Shown: piece by piece, positions 1 through 6,817 of the stretch
How positions within the stretch are numbered: position 1 is the stretch's first letter
Layout: the number at the start of each line of letters is the position of its first letter
DNA from: CAYLGY01 sp964383325
Lineage (GTDB): Bacteria; Pseudomonadota; Alphaproteobacteria; Rhizobiales; Rhizobiaceae
DNA length: 16,624 nt
Assembly: GCA_964383325.1 (NCBI GenBank)
Contig: CAYLGY010000058.1
Span: 1 to 16,624, forward strand
Reading direction: 5' to 3'
Translations under genes and position numbers: made by a program
Notes under the pieces: model-generated
Seen by the model: only the letters and a program-made list of their open reading frames with translations
The model's database searches: none
Told to the model about the DNA's origin: nothing

Positions 1-25
1 GACGTCCATCCGGGGCGGCAGTAGA

Positions 26-72
26 GCATGATCCCGGAAAGTGGCCCCCACTTTCCGGACAAGATCCTGTGC
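26..72. repeat. Short palindromic intergenic repeat (mosaic-element type)
   Basis: Two perfect 11-base arms, CCGGAAAGTGG at 34-44 and CCACTTTCCGG at 48-58, flank a 3-base CCC loop. The symmetry continues imperfectly outward: GCATGATC at 26-33 faces GATCCTGTGC at 63-72. The wording resembles the short palindromic repeats scattered between genes in rhizobial and related alphaproteobacterial genomes; this is recalled, not searched. It lies 2 bases beyond the stop codon of the minus-strand YeeE-type gene, so a stem in that mRNA could protect or end its 3' side. There is no T-run, so it is not a classic intrinsic terminator. Confidence 0.7.
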
Positions 73-73
73 G

Positions 74-1258
74 TCAGGCGCGTTGGGGCGCCAGGCGATG
101 CATTGCGGCCAGCCCGAGCCAGACGCCGCAGGTGCAGAACAGGAGAAAGACCCAGCCGGAAACCGCGCCTGCATGAATGCCGGACAACAAGACACCTACC
201 GTGCAGCCAAGGCCCGTCATGGCTCCCCAGCCCATCAGCACGCCGCCTGACAGGCCACGCACGATGTCGCTGGTGGTCGGGCGGCGCGGCTGAAACTTTC
301 CCGAGGCCAGGGCGGCGGCAAAACTGGCGACGACGAGGCCGAGCACGAACAGGCCGTTCGGCGACAGGACTGTCTGCTTCACGACCGTAGCGCAGCCGCG
401 GAGCATGTCGAGCCCATGCAGGGATTCAGGCAGGATGCCGGCAAAGGTGCCGGCGGTGCGGGCAATGCTGCCGAGTTCCGCCGTCACGCCGAGCGGCGCG
501 ACCCGGAGAAAGGCAATGGCCGACAGGGCGCCGATCGCAAGGCCCGCCACCGTGGGAGGCCACCGGTCAACGAGGATGCTGCGGGCTACCCCGGCCAGAT
601 CATAGGTCGTCGCCTCCTGGCTACGTCCGGCTGCAGCATGCCGCAGGATGAGGATTGCAAGCAAGGCCAGCAGGGCGAGGCTGAGGAGGATCGTGCCGGT
701 ATACCCGATGCGGTGCGGCAGCCAGTATGCCGGACTCGCATGGATGGAGAGCGTGAAAAGCCGGTTCCACGTCAGGAAACCAACCAGGAAGCCAAGACCG
801 GCGCCGATCAGCGCGAAGGGCGAAGTCGGCGAGCCTTCACCGAGCCGGTAGAGATGGGCCGACAGGCAGGAGCCGGAAATGGCCATGCCGATTCCGAAAA
901 CGAAGGCAGCCAGGGCCAATACCGGTCCCACCGGGCCGATATGGGCATTGGGCGGCAGCCGTCCGGCTTGCGGCACCGGTACCCAGGCCATCATGACCGC
1001 GTGATAGAGTACAACCCCCGCGGCAAGAGCGACCAGAATGGCGATCAGCCCCTGCGGTTCGCGTCGGAGCAGGAAATCCCGGAAATTGCAGAGAAAGCAG
1101 AAGCGCGACCGCTGCAGCACGATTCCGAAGGCTGCGCCGGCCAGCAGGGAGAACGAAAGCGCCCGTCCCTCCGGCTGCCCGTGCACCACCCAGGCCGCAA
1201 GAGCGATCGCCGCGAGCAGGAGTATCGGCAGGAAGACCCGCGACTGTGCCTTGTACAT
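74..1258 (-). CDS. YeeE/YedE-family sulfur-compound transporter, inner membrane
   Basis: This is an integral membrane protein of 394 residues, mostly hydrophobic segments. Family landmarks with cysteines are visible: QRSRFCFLC (Cys54, Cys57), ISGSCLSAH (Cys131), RGCATV (Cys289) and GLGCTVGVLLSGIHAG (Cys352). In YeeE/YedE proteins, including the thiosulfate importer TsuA, conserved cysteines in the pore pass sulfur species across the inner membrane. I chose the ATG at 1258 because a GGGGA precedes it at suitable distance; an in-frame ATG at 1276 would add six residues but has no ribosome site. It lies about 75 bases downstream of the rhodanese gene on the same strand, so an operon is likely. 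Which sulfur compound it carries, and in which direction, cannot be read from the sequence. Confidence 0.88.
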   Translation of the reverse strand: MYKAQSRVFLPILLLAAIALAAWVVHGQPEGRALSFSLLAGAAFGIVLQRSRFCFLCNFRDFLLRREPQGLIAILVALAAGVVLYHAVMMAWVPVPQAGRLPPNAHIGPVGPVLALAAFVFGIGMAISGSCLSAHLYRLGEGSPTSPFALIGAGLGFLVGFLTWNRLFTLSIHASPAYWLPHRIGYTGTILLSLALLALLAILILRHAAAGRSQEATTYDLAGVARSILVDRWPPTVAGLAIGALSAIAFLRVAPLGVTAELGSIARTAGTFAGILPESLHGLDMLRGCATVVKQTVLSPNGLFVLGLVVASFAAALASGKFQPRRPTTSDIVRGLSGGVLMGWGAMTGLGCTVGVLLSGIHAGAVSGWVFLLFCTCGVWLGLAAMHRLAPQRA

Positions 1259-1333
1259 GGAAATCCCCGTCGGCATGAAAGGGAGGCGGGCAATTGACCC
1301 GCCTCCCGGCCGTCACCTTGCAATGGGTGCGGA

Positions 1334-2245
1334 TTACTGGCCGGTCCAGACAGTCCCGGCAACATTGACCACGGGCACGCCGACGGCGTTGCCGTATTCG
1401 GTCCAGGAGCCGTCATAGTTGCGCGCGTCATAGCCGAGAATGCGTTTCAGCGCGAACCAGGTATGAGAGGAGCGCTCGCCGATCCGGCAATAGGTGAGCA
1501 CCGGCAGCGAACCGTCCACGCCGACTTCGGCATAGATGGCCCGGATCTCGTCGGGAGACTTGAAGGTGCCGTCCTCGTTGACGATCCTGCCCCATGGGAC
1601 ATTGACCGCGCCTGGTACATGACCGGCGCGAACCGAGAGTTCCTTCACGCCTTCCGGCGCAAAGATCTTGCCCGTATATTCATCATTGGATCGGATATCG
1701 ATGATGTTCGCCTCGACCCTGCCCTCGACCACATCGAGCACATCGCTGAAGCGGGCGCGCAACTCCTCATTGCGCTCAGGCAGGACGATTTCGGAGCGGG
1801 CAAACTCCGGCGTCGCTGTATCCAGCGGCAGGCCCCTGGCTTCCCAGAGCTTGCGACCGCCATCCAGCAGCTTCGCCTCGATGCCGTACACATCGAATAC
1901 CCAGGCGCCCCAGGCAGCGAACCAGTTGTTGTTGTCGCCATAGAGCACGACCGTCGTCTCGCCGTCGACGCCGGTTTCGCGCAGTTTCTCCTGGAAGGCC
2001 TCGCGCGTGGCAATGTCGCGCCGGACCGGATCGACAAGATCCGTATGCCAGTTCAGATGCGCGGCGCCGGGAATATGGCCGCGCTCATATACGCCGGTAT
2101 CGACGCTGACCTCGAAGATCCGCACCGACGGATTTTCCAGATTTTCCTCTACCCATTCGGCAGTCACAAGCGCATCCGATGCCTGTGCGAGACCTGCCGA
2201 GAGCAGGACGCCCGCAAGCGCCCCAATCAGTCGTGCTGTTGCCAT
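1334..2245 (-). CDS. Secreted two-domain rhodanese (thiosulfate-type sulfurtransferase)
   Basis: The protein has 303 residues. It begins with a Sec signal peptide: a basic start, a hydrophobic core at about 5-19, and a likely cut after Ala-Gln-Ala (20-22), so it should act in the periplasm. Two rhodanese domains follow, at about 25-145 and 165-303. The second has the active loop CRIGERSS with Cys253, the residue that carries the persulfide. At the equivalent place in the first domain the sequence reads YGDNNNWFA (Asp104), so that domain is catalytically inactive, as is normal for tandem rhodaneses. The start is the ATG at 2245, with GGAG six bases ahead; a longer open frame upstream is not credible as protein. 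A weak promoter can be proposed (minus-strand TTCAAG, 17-base spacer, CTAGCT, 2285-2313). The transporter gene follows directly, so it probably donates or accepts sulfur handled by that protein. Confidence 0.88.
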   Translation of the reverse strand: MATARLIGALAGVLLSAGLAQASDALVTAEWVEENLENPSVRIFEVSVDTGVYERGHIPGAAHLNWHTDLVDPVRRDIATREAFQEKLRETGVDGETTVVLYGDNNNWFAAWGAWVFDVYGIEAKLLDGGRKLWEARGLPLDTATPEFARSEIVLPERNEELRARFSDVLDVVEGRVEANIIDIRSNDEYTGKIFAPEGVKELSVRAGHVPGAVNVPWGRIVNEDGTFKSPDEIRAIYAEVGVDGSLPVLTYCRIGERSSHTWFALKRILGYDARNYDGSWTEYGNAVGVPVVNVAGTVWTGQ

Positions 2246-2449
2246 GTCCATCTCCGCCACGTTCTTCCGTTTTCGGTGGGCGCAAGCTAGCACTCCGCGC
2301 GACGTCACTTGAAGGAACAGGAATCCAGCCAGGGAACGGTCCGGAGAAGAATCCTTGTGCATGAGCGCCATCTCATGGATTAAGGTTCCTCCCATGCGCA
2401 ACTGCCGGCAGAAACGAAACTTTGCACTGGCTAGGAAGCGCATCGCACC

Positions 2450-2456
2450 CTATATT
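2450..2456 (+). promoter_or_regulatory. -10 element of the 6S RNA promoter
   Basis: CTATATT lies here, and the first base of the predicted 6S RNA (G2463) is seven bases downstream. CTATAT is the usual -10 form in alphaproteobacteria. The -35 is weak: CTGGCT at 2427-2432 has the right spacing but only half matches CTTGAC. Confidence 0.5.
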
Positions 2457-2462
2457 GGCTTT

Positions 2463-2616
2463 GGCGTACTGCGCTTCCCGACAGGAACAATTTCCCCGGG
2501 GCCTTACGATCTCGAAGGGAGCTGTCCCTGGCTGGACCCGTGGGTCCTTTCACACGGCGCCCACCTACTTTGGTAGGTTCCCGGGATCCGATTCCATCGG
2601 TTGTCGTGGTTCGCCA
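2463..2616 (+). ncRNA. ssrS: 6S RNA, regulator of RNA polymerase
   Basis: The stretch folds in the manner of alphaproteobacterial 6S RNA, a long stem with a central bubble that imitates an open promoter and holds the sigma70 holoenzyme. Pairings read by eye: terminal GGCG (2463-2466) with CGCC (2612-2615); CGACA (2479-2483) with TGTCG (2602-2606); a closing stem CCCGGGG with TTCCCGGG around 2495-2501 and 2578-2585; an apical hairpin CCGTG (2538-2542) with CACGG (2553-2557); and the small hairpin CCTAC-TTTG-GTAGG (2564-2577) on the 3' side of the bubble. The position directly ahead of the 5-formyltetrahydrofolate cyclo-ligase gene is the widespread 6S RNA context. Ends are accurate to perhaps ten bases. 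Confidence 0.88.
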
Positions 2617-2634
2617 GTTCTTGTCGTTTGCTTC

Positions 2635-3219
2635 ATGAATGAAATCCGGCATCACAAGCAGAGATCGAGGGCCGAGGCGCTGGCGCGCCGCGATGCGCTG
2701 ACGCCCGCCGAGCGGGAAAGCGCGGCGACGGCAATGGCCCGTGCCGCCGAGCAGATCGAGCATGCCCGCGGCGAGATTGTTTCCGGCTTCTGGCCAATCC
2801 GGAGCGAGCCGGATGTCCATCCTCTGATGCAAGCGCTGCGTGATTGCGGCGCCCGACTCTGCCTGCCGGTCGTCATCAATCCCGTCACGATCGTCTTCCG
2901 GGAGTTTTGCGAGCATGCGCCGCTGGTTCCGGGCGGGTTCGGCACAATGGGCCCCGATGCCTCGGCCTGCCAGCTCGTTCCCCGTTGCATCCTGCTGCCG
3001 CTGGCTGCATTCGATGGGCAAGGGAACCGCATCGGCTATGGCGCCGGCTTCTATGACCGGGCGATCGCCCGCATTCGTAGCGCCGGCACTTGGCCCCTGC
3101 TGATCGGCATAGCCTTCGATTGCCAGCAAGTGGCGCCATTCCAGCCCGAGCCGCATGACATTGCGCTGGACGCAATCCTTACGGAAAGCGGCTTGCGCAA
3201 GTTCCGGAGGAATGGCTAA
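2635..3219 (+). CDS. ygfA: 5-formyltetrahydrofolate cyclo-ligase
   Basis: The 194-residue product uses ATP to turn 5-formyltetrahydrofolate into 5,10-methenyltetrahydrofolate in the cytoplasm, recycling a folate form that inhibits folate enzymes. The family signature is clear near the C-terminus: LPLAAFDGQGNRIGYGAGFYDR (about 121-142, given here in part), whose glycine-rich loop and Tyr-Asp-Arg belong to the ATP/folate site. The basic N-terminal helix (residues 7-19) and the VPGGFGTMGP stretch (98-107) also fit. The ATG at 2635 begins about 20 bases after the 6S RNA, and no Shine-Dalgarno sequence precedes it, while any earlier start would run into the RNA gene. It is probably transcribed with, or processed from, the 6S transcript. 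The stop is seven bases before the next gene. Confidence 0.92.
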   Translation: MNEIRHHKQRSRAEALARRDALTPAERESAATAMARAAEQIEHARGEIVSGFWPIRSEPDVHPLMQALRDCGARLCLPVVINPVTIVFREFCEHAPLVPGGFGTMGPDASACQLVPRCILLPLAAFDGQGNRIGYGAGFYDRAIARIRSAGTWPLLIGIAFDCQQVAPFQPEPHDIALDAILTESGLRKFRRNG

Positions 3220-3226
3220 AGGGGAT

Positions 3227-4048
3227 ATGCGCTTTCTCTTCCTTGGCGATATGGTCGGACGTAGCGGACGCACTGCCGTATGGCGTGCCCTGCCAGGGCT
3301 CCGTTCGGACTACCGCCTGGATTTCGTCGTGGTGAATGGCGAGAATGCGGCCGCGGGTTTCGGTATCTCGCTGGCAATCCTGCATCAGACGCTTCAGGCA
3401 GGCGCGGATGTGGTCACGACGGGCAATCATGTCTGGGACATGCGCGAGGCCCTGGAATTCGCCGACCGGGAAGAGCAGTTCCTGCGCCCGGCCAATTATC
3501 CCGCCGGCACGCCGGGGCGGGGTTCGGGACTGTATGTCGCCCGAAATGGCGCGCGGGTGATGGTAGCCAACATCATGGGCAAGGTATTCATGCATCCGGA
3601 TCTCGACGATCCGTTCGAGGCAGCCGAACGTGAACTTGCCGCATGCCCGCTCGGCGAGCAGGCTGATGCCGTCATCTTCGATTTCCATGCCGAGGCGACA
3701 TCGGAAAAGATGTGTTTCGGGCACTTTGTCGACGGCCGGGCGAGCGCGGTGATCGGCACGCACACGCATTGCCCGACGGCTGACCATCAGATTCTCAATG
3801 GCGGCACCGGTTACATCTCGGATGCCGGCATGTGCGGAGATTACGATTCCTCGCTCGGCATGGACAAGGAAGAGCCGCTCAACCGTTTCCTCACCCGCAT
3901 TCCCCGCGGCCGTTTCGAGGCAGCAACGGGGCCGGCGACGATCTGCGGCGTCGCAATGGAAATTTCCGATCGCACCGGACTCGTGGAAAAGATCGCGCCA
4001 TTGCGGATCGGTCCGCGCCTGGCGGAGTGCCGGCCGGATTTCTGGTAG
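3227..4048 (+). CDS. ymdB: YmdB-type metallophosphoesterase (TIGR00282 family)
   Basis: The protein has 273 residues and the complete metal-binding set of the family: GDMVGRSGR (Asp8), NGEN (Glu39, Asn40), TTGNHVWD (Asn67, His68), DFHAEATSEK (His154) and GTHTHCPTAD (His179, His181). In Bacillus subtilis, YmdB is a two-metal phosphodiesterase active on 2',3'-cyclic AMP in vitro and affects biofilm versus motility decisions; the role in alphaproteobacteria is less clear. I prefer the ATG at 3227 (AAAGGGG just ahead, and homologues begin with this Met-Arg-hydrophobic pattern). An in-frame ATG at 3212 would overlap the previous gene by eight bases and sits only one base after GGAGG. It is tightly coupled to ygfA and very likely co-transcribed. 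Confidence 0.9.
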   Translation: MRFLFLGDMVGRSGRTAVWRALPGLRSDYRLDFVVVNGENAAAGFGISLAILHQTLQAGADVVTTGNHVWDMREALEFADREEQFLRPANYPAGTPGRGSGLYVARNGARVMVANIMGKVFMHPDLDDPFEAAERELAACPLGEQADAVIFDFHAEATSEKMCFGHFVDGRASAVIGTHTHCPTADHQILNGGTGYISDAGMCGDYDSSLGMDKEEPLNRFLTRIPRGRFEAATGPATICGVAMEISDRTGLVEKIAPLRIGPRLAECRPDFW

Positions 4049-4064
4049 ATTGCTGCAGAAACCG

Positions 4065-4093
4065 TTGTCAGCAGTCAAAAATGCCGGTATAGC
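4065..4093 (+). promoter_or_regulatory. Sigma70-type promoter of trcR
   Basis: TTGTCA (4065-4070) and TATAGC (4088-4093) are separated by exactly 17 bases. Transcription would start near 4100, leaving a leader of about 70 bases that holds a small hairpin, GGTGG (4114-4118) with CCACC (4125-4129). This gives trcR its own start apart from the ygfA-ymdB transcript. Confidence 0.6.
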
Positions 4094-4170
4094 TCTCGGT
4101 ATTCCCTTTTTCTGGTGGCTATGCCCACCGCCCGTGCAGACCTTGCGGGCGAACGAGAGGACTTTTTCTG

Positions 4171-4860
4171 ATGGCCAAGACGCCCCTCATGCCCAAGGCG
4201 ACCGCCGTCTGGCTGGTTGACAATACCGCGCTTACTTTCGACCAGATCGCCGAGTTCTGCAAATTGCACCCGCTGGAGGTCTCGGCGATCGCCGATGGCG
4301 ATGCGGCGCAGGGGATCAAGGGACTCGATCCCGTGATGACTGGCCAGCTTTCGCGCGAGGAGATTGCACGCGGCGAGGCAGATCCCCAGTACCGCCTCAA
4401 ATTGCTGGAGCCGAAGGTGCGCGTCCCCGAGACGCGGCGCAAGGGGCCACGCTACACACCCCTGTCCAAGCGGCAGGACCGCCCCAATGCCATTCTATGG
4501 CTGCTCCGCAACCATCCTGAACTGAAGGATGCCCAGATCTCGCGCCTGGTCGGCACGACCAAGTCGACCATCGAGCAGATCCGCAACCGCACGCACTGGA
4601 ATTCCGCCAATCTGCAGCCGCTGGATCCGGTGACGCTGGGACTGTGTTCGCAGATCGATCTCGATTTCGAGGTCCAGCGTTCTGCTTCGACGGCCCGGCA
4701 GACCGCCCAGCCGGCCGGCGACACCTTGCTGCCTGCGAGCGAAACCGAGAATCTCGAGATCAAGGAAACGGATCCGGCCGAAGAGAAGGAGCTCGACGCC
4801 GACGCGGTGTTCGCCAAGCTGAGTTCCCTGAGATCGGCCGATCCCGACCCGGAAGAATGA
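4171..4860 (+). CDS. trcR: TrcR (DUF1013) cell-cycle transcriptional regulator
   Basis: This 229-residue cytoplasmic protein matches the alphaproteobacterial DUF1013 family, now labelled TrcR, a transcription regulator tied to cell-cycle control. Two DNA-binding-like segments can be seen. The first is at 12-42, where WLVDNTALTFDQIAEFC leads into a second helix and a turn. The second is at about 105-143, with AQISRLVGTTKSTIEQIRNR forming a clear helix-turn-helix. Between them is a basic stretch (82-105) rich in Arg and Lys. The last 50 residues are acidic and low in complexity, probably disordered. The start follows GAGAGGA at nine bases. It is the last plus-strand gene of this block, facing the MFS gene tail-to-tail. 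Family assignment is from memory of the conserved pattern; the exact targets are unknown. Confidence 0.8.
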   Translation: MAKTPLMPKATAVWLVDNTALTFDQIAEFCKLHPLEVSAIADGDAAQGIKGLDPVMTGQLSREEIARGEADPQYRLKLLEPKVRVPETRRKGPRYTPLSKRQDRPNAILWLLRNHPELKDAQISRLVGTTKSTIEQIRNRTHWNSANLQPLDPVTLGLCSQIDLDFEVQRSASTARQTAQPAGDTLLPASETENLEIKETDPAEEKELDADAVFAKLSSLRSADPDPEE

Positions 4861-4864
4861 TTCA

Positions 4865-4888
4865 ATCCGGCCGGGTGCCTTACCGGAT
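4865..4888. terminator. Possible shared terminator stem between trcR and the MFS gene
   Basis: ATCCGG (4865-4870) and CCGGAT (4883-4888) form an inverted repeat in the 27-base gap between two converging genes. The loop is long and no T-run follows, so the case rests mainly on position. Confidence 0.25.
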
Positions 4889-6138
4889 CAGGCCGGCATC
4901 GGATCCATGTACCGCCGTGAGCTGAACAGGATCAGGCACACTACCGCGATGTTGAGCAGGTTGAACGCGATGCCGTTGAGGAAAGCGGCATTGTAGGAAC
5001 CGGTCAAATCATAGATCAGCCCGTTCATCCAGCCGCCGAGAGCCATGCCGACAATGGTGGCCATCAGCACGCTCCCGACCCGCCAGCCGGCTTCCGACGC
5101 CGGGAAAAACTCGCGAATGATGATCGCATAGCTCGGCACGATGCCGCCTTGCGAGAGCCCGAAGACCAGGGAGACGACATAGAGCGAGGCCAGCCCGTCG
5201 AACGGCATGTACAGGAGCAGGGTGAGGAGCTGGCCGATGGAGCCGAGCAACAGCGTCCGGACGCCGCCGAGATGATCGATGAGGAGCCCGGAGAGCAGGC
5301 GGGACAAGACCCCGGCGCCCATCATCAGCGCCAGCATTTCGGCCCCGCGCGCCGCACCATGGCCGAGATCGACGCAATAGGCGATGATGTGGATCTGCGG
5401 CATGGACATTGCGATGCAGCAGGAGAGTCCGGCGACAATCAAGAGAAACTGCAACTGGCGTGCCGTCAGTCCGGTCGAGAGCTGGCCGGTCCCGGGCGCA
5501 CTTCGGGCGGCTGCGTTTCCCTCGCTGTCACAGGGCGGGGGCGCACGACGCAATGCCGCCGCGAGCGGCAGGAAAGTCACGAGGCAGACGACCCCGATCG
5601 CGACATAGGTCCATCGCCAGCCGCCGGCATCCATCATCGGTTGCATGACGAGCGGCCAGAACATTCCCGCGACATAGCTGCCGCTCGCCGTTGCCGCGAC
5701 GGCAATTCCCCGCCGGCGCACGAACCAGTGCGAAATATCGACCATGAGCGGCGCGAAGGTCACCGACGAGCCGAGGCCGATCAGGACACCGTGGATCAGC
5801 GTGAACCTGGCGAGCGAGGGCGACGCGGCGCCGAGGATGAACCCGGCGCCGAGCATCACGCCCGCGCACGCAACCGGAATAGCGGAGCCATACCGGTCGA
5901 AAAGCTTTCCGAAAACGAGATTTCCGGTGGCGAAGCCGAGCATTGTGGCGGTGTAGGGCAGCGAGGCGTCGCTGCGCAATACGCCGAATTCTTCCTGGAC
6001 AAGCGGCAGGGTAACGACGACGCTCCACATGCCGACGCCACCGATTGTCCCGAGAATGACGCAGATGCCCATGCGCAGCCAGGCATAGGCACCGTCAATA
6101 TCGGCCTGGCTGGCCGGAGCCGTCGTGAAGAGACTCAT
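4888..6138 (-). CDS. Major facilitator superfamily transporter, oxalate/monocarboxylate-like
   Basis: The 416-residue protein has about twelve hydrophobic segments split by a central cytoplasmic loop at about 200-230. The family loop motif appears as GKLFDRYG (77-84) after the second segment, with a related SGLLIDHLGG in the second half. The overall pattern (a GMWSVVVTLPLVQEEFG opening, a WFVRRRG turn after segment four, GWRWTYVAIGV) is that of the monocarboxylate/oxalate:formate-like branch, so a small organic acid is a reasonable guess but cannot be proved. The ATG at 6138 has only a poor ribosome site. It lies 101 bases downstream of the OsmC gene in the same direction; co-transcription is possible but the two are not obviously related in job. 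Confidence 0.85.
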   Translation of the reverse strand: MSLFTTAPASQADIDGAYAWLRMGICVILGTIGGVGMWSVVVTLPLVQEEFGVLRSDASLPYTATMLGFATGNLVFGKLFDRYGSAIPVACAGVMLGAGFILGAASPSLARFTLIHGVLIGLGSSVTFAPLMVDISHWFVRRRGIAVAATASGSYVAGMFWPLVMQPMMDAGGWRWTYVAIGVVCLVTFLPLAAALRRAPPPCDSEGNAAARSAPGTGQLSTGLTARQLQFLLIVAGLSCCIAMSMPQIHIIAYCVDLGHGAARGAEMLALMMGAGVLSRLLSGLLIDHLGGVRTLLLGSIGQLLTLLLYMPFDGLASLYVVSLVFGLSQGGIVPSYAIIIREFFPASEAGWRVGSVLMATIVGMALGGWMNGLIYDLTGSYNAAFLNGIAFNLLNIAVVCLILFSSRRYMDPMPA

Positions 6139-6239
6139 CTTGCGTCAAGGAACCTGCTTTTTCCCGCTGCGCGGTCTTTGACATGTTCCGATCGTTTCGA
6201 CCAGAGACAGAACGGGAGAAAAGGCCGGATCGAAGAATG

Positions 6240-6668
6240 TCAGGCCGCCAGCTTCGCATCCAGCGTGATCGGCACGGCAAGCGCGCGCGATACCGGGCAG
6301 CCTTCCTTTGCCTTCCTGGCAATCTCCTGAAAGACGTCGTTCGACAGTCCGGGCACGTTGGCTGTCGTTTCGAGATGGATACCCGTGATCGAGAATCCGT
6401 TCGCATCCGGCACCAGTTCCAGCGTTGCCTGTGAATCGACGCTTTGCGGGGAGTGCCCGGCTGCGGCAAGTTGGGCGCTCAGCGCCATCGAATAACAGCC
6501 GGCATGAGCGGCAGCGAGCAATTCGTCAGGGTTTGTCCCGGTGATTGCCTCTTCGAACCGGGTCTTGAAGGAATAGGGCGTGTCCGCCAATGCGCCCGAT
6601 GCGGCGGAAATTGTGCCATTGCCTGTCTTGAGATCGCCATTCCATATGGCCGATGCCTTGCGTTTCAT
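6240..6668 (-). CDS. OsmC-family peroxide-reducing protein
   Basis: The product has 142 residues, normal for the OsmC subgroup of the OsmC/Ohr family, thiol peroxidases that reduce hydroperoxides in the cytoplasm. Both reactive cysteines are present: Cys58 in AAHAGCYSMAL and Cys124 in EGCPVSRAL. The TRFEEAITGTNPDELLAAA stretch (36-54) carries the conserved glutamate. The N-terminus MKRKASAIWNGDLKTGNG is typical of OsmC rather than Ohr. The ATG at 6668 follows TGGAGAAA at good distance. It diverges from xseA across 149 bases that contain two GC-rich palindromes. Confidence 0.92.
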   Translation of the reverse strand: MKRKASAIWNGDLKTGNGTISAASGALADTPYSFKTRFEEAITGTNPDELLAAAHAGCYSMALSAQLAAAGHSPQSVDSQATLELVPDANGFSITGIHLETTANVPGLSNDVFQEIARKAKEGCPVSRALAVPITLDAKLAA

Positions 6669-6707
6669 GCTTTTCTCCAGTTCGGCTTGCGTTGATGCCT
6701 GCCCCGC

Positions 6708-6774
6708 GGGACTGTCCCATATCGGAACTGGAAAGTCACCTGCGCTTCCTGTGGCTCACTCCGGCGCGCGCCGG
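6708..6774. promoter_or_regulatory. Two palindromes between osmC-type gene and xseA
   Basis: GGGAC-T-GTCCC (6708-6718) and the perfect 14-base palindrome CCGGCGCGCGCCGG (6761-6774) both lie in the 149-base divergent spacer. Either could be an operator or just a product of high GC content; no clear promoter for either gene was found. Confidence 0.3.
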
Positions 6775-6817
6775 CGGACCGGCTTGACGGACGGCGCCGG
6801 GCGCAGTCCAATGAGGC

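Noticed and set aside
416..1297. Long plus-strand open frame opposite the YeeE-type transporter gene
   Set aside because: Its product is rich in Arg, Gly, Gln and Glu with no domain pattern, and it lies exactly antisense to a clear membrane protein. High GC content makes such frames common.
1463..2290. Plus-strand open frame of 275 residues opposite the rhodanese gene
   Set aside because: It mirrors a gene with signal peptide and active-site motif; no recognisable domain, and no ribosome site.
2246..2443. N-terminal extension of the rhodanese gene, and open frames through the 6S RNA
   Set aside because: The signal peptide begins at 2245 with a good ribosome site. The upstream frame looks random, and 2463-2616 is better explained as structured RNA.
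5149..6330. 393-residue plus-strand open frame opposite the MFS gene
   Set aside because: Low-complexity charged product with no motif, antisense to a clear twelve-segment transporter.
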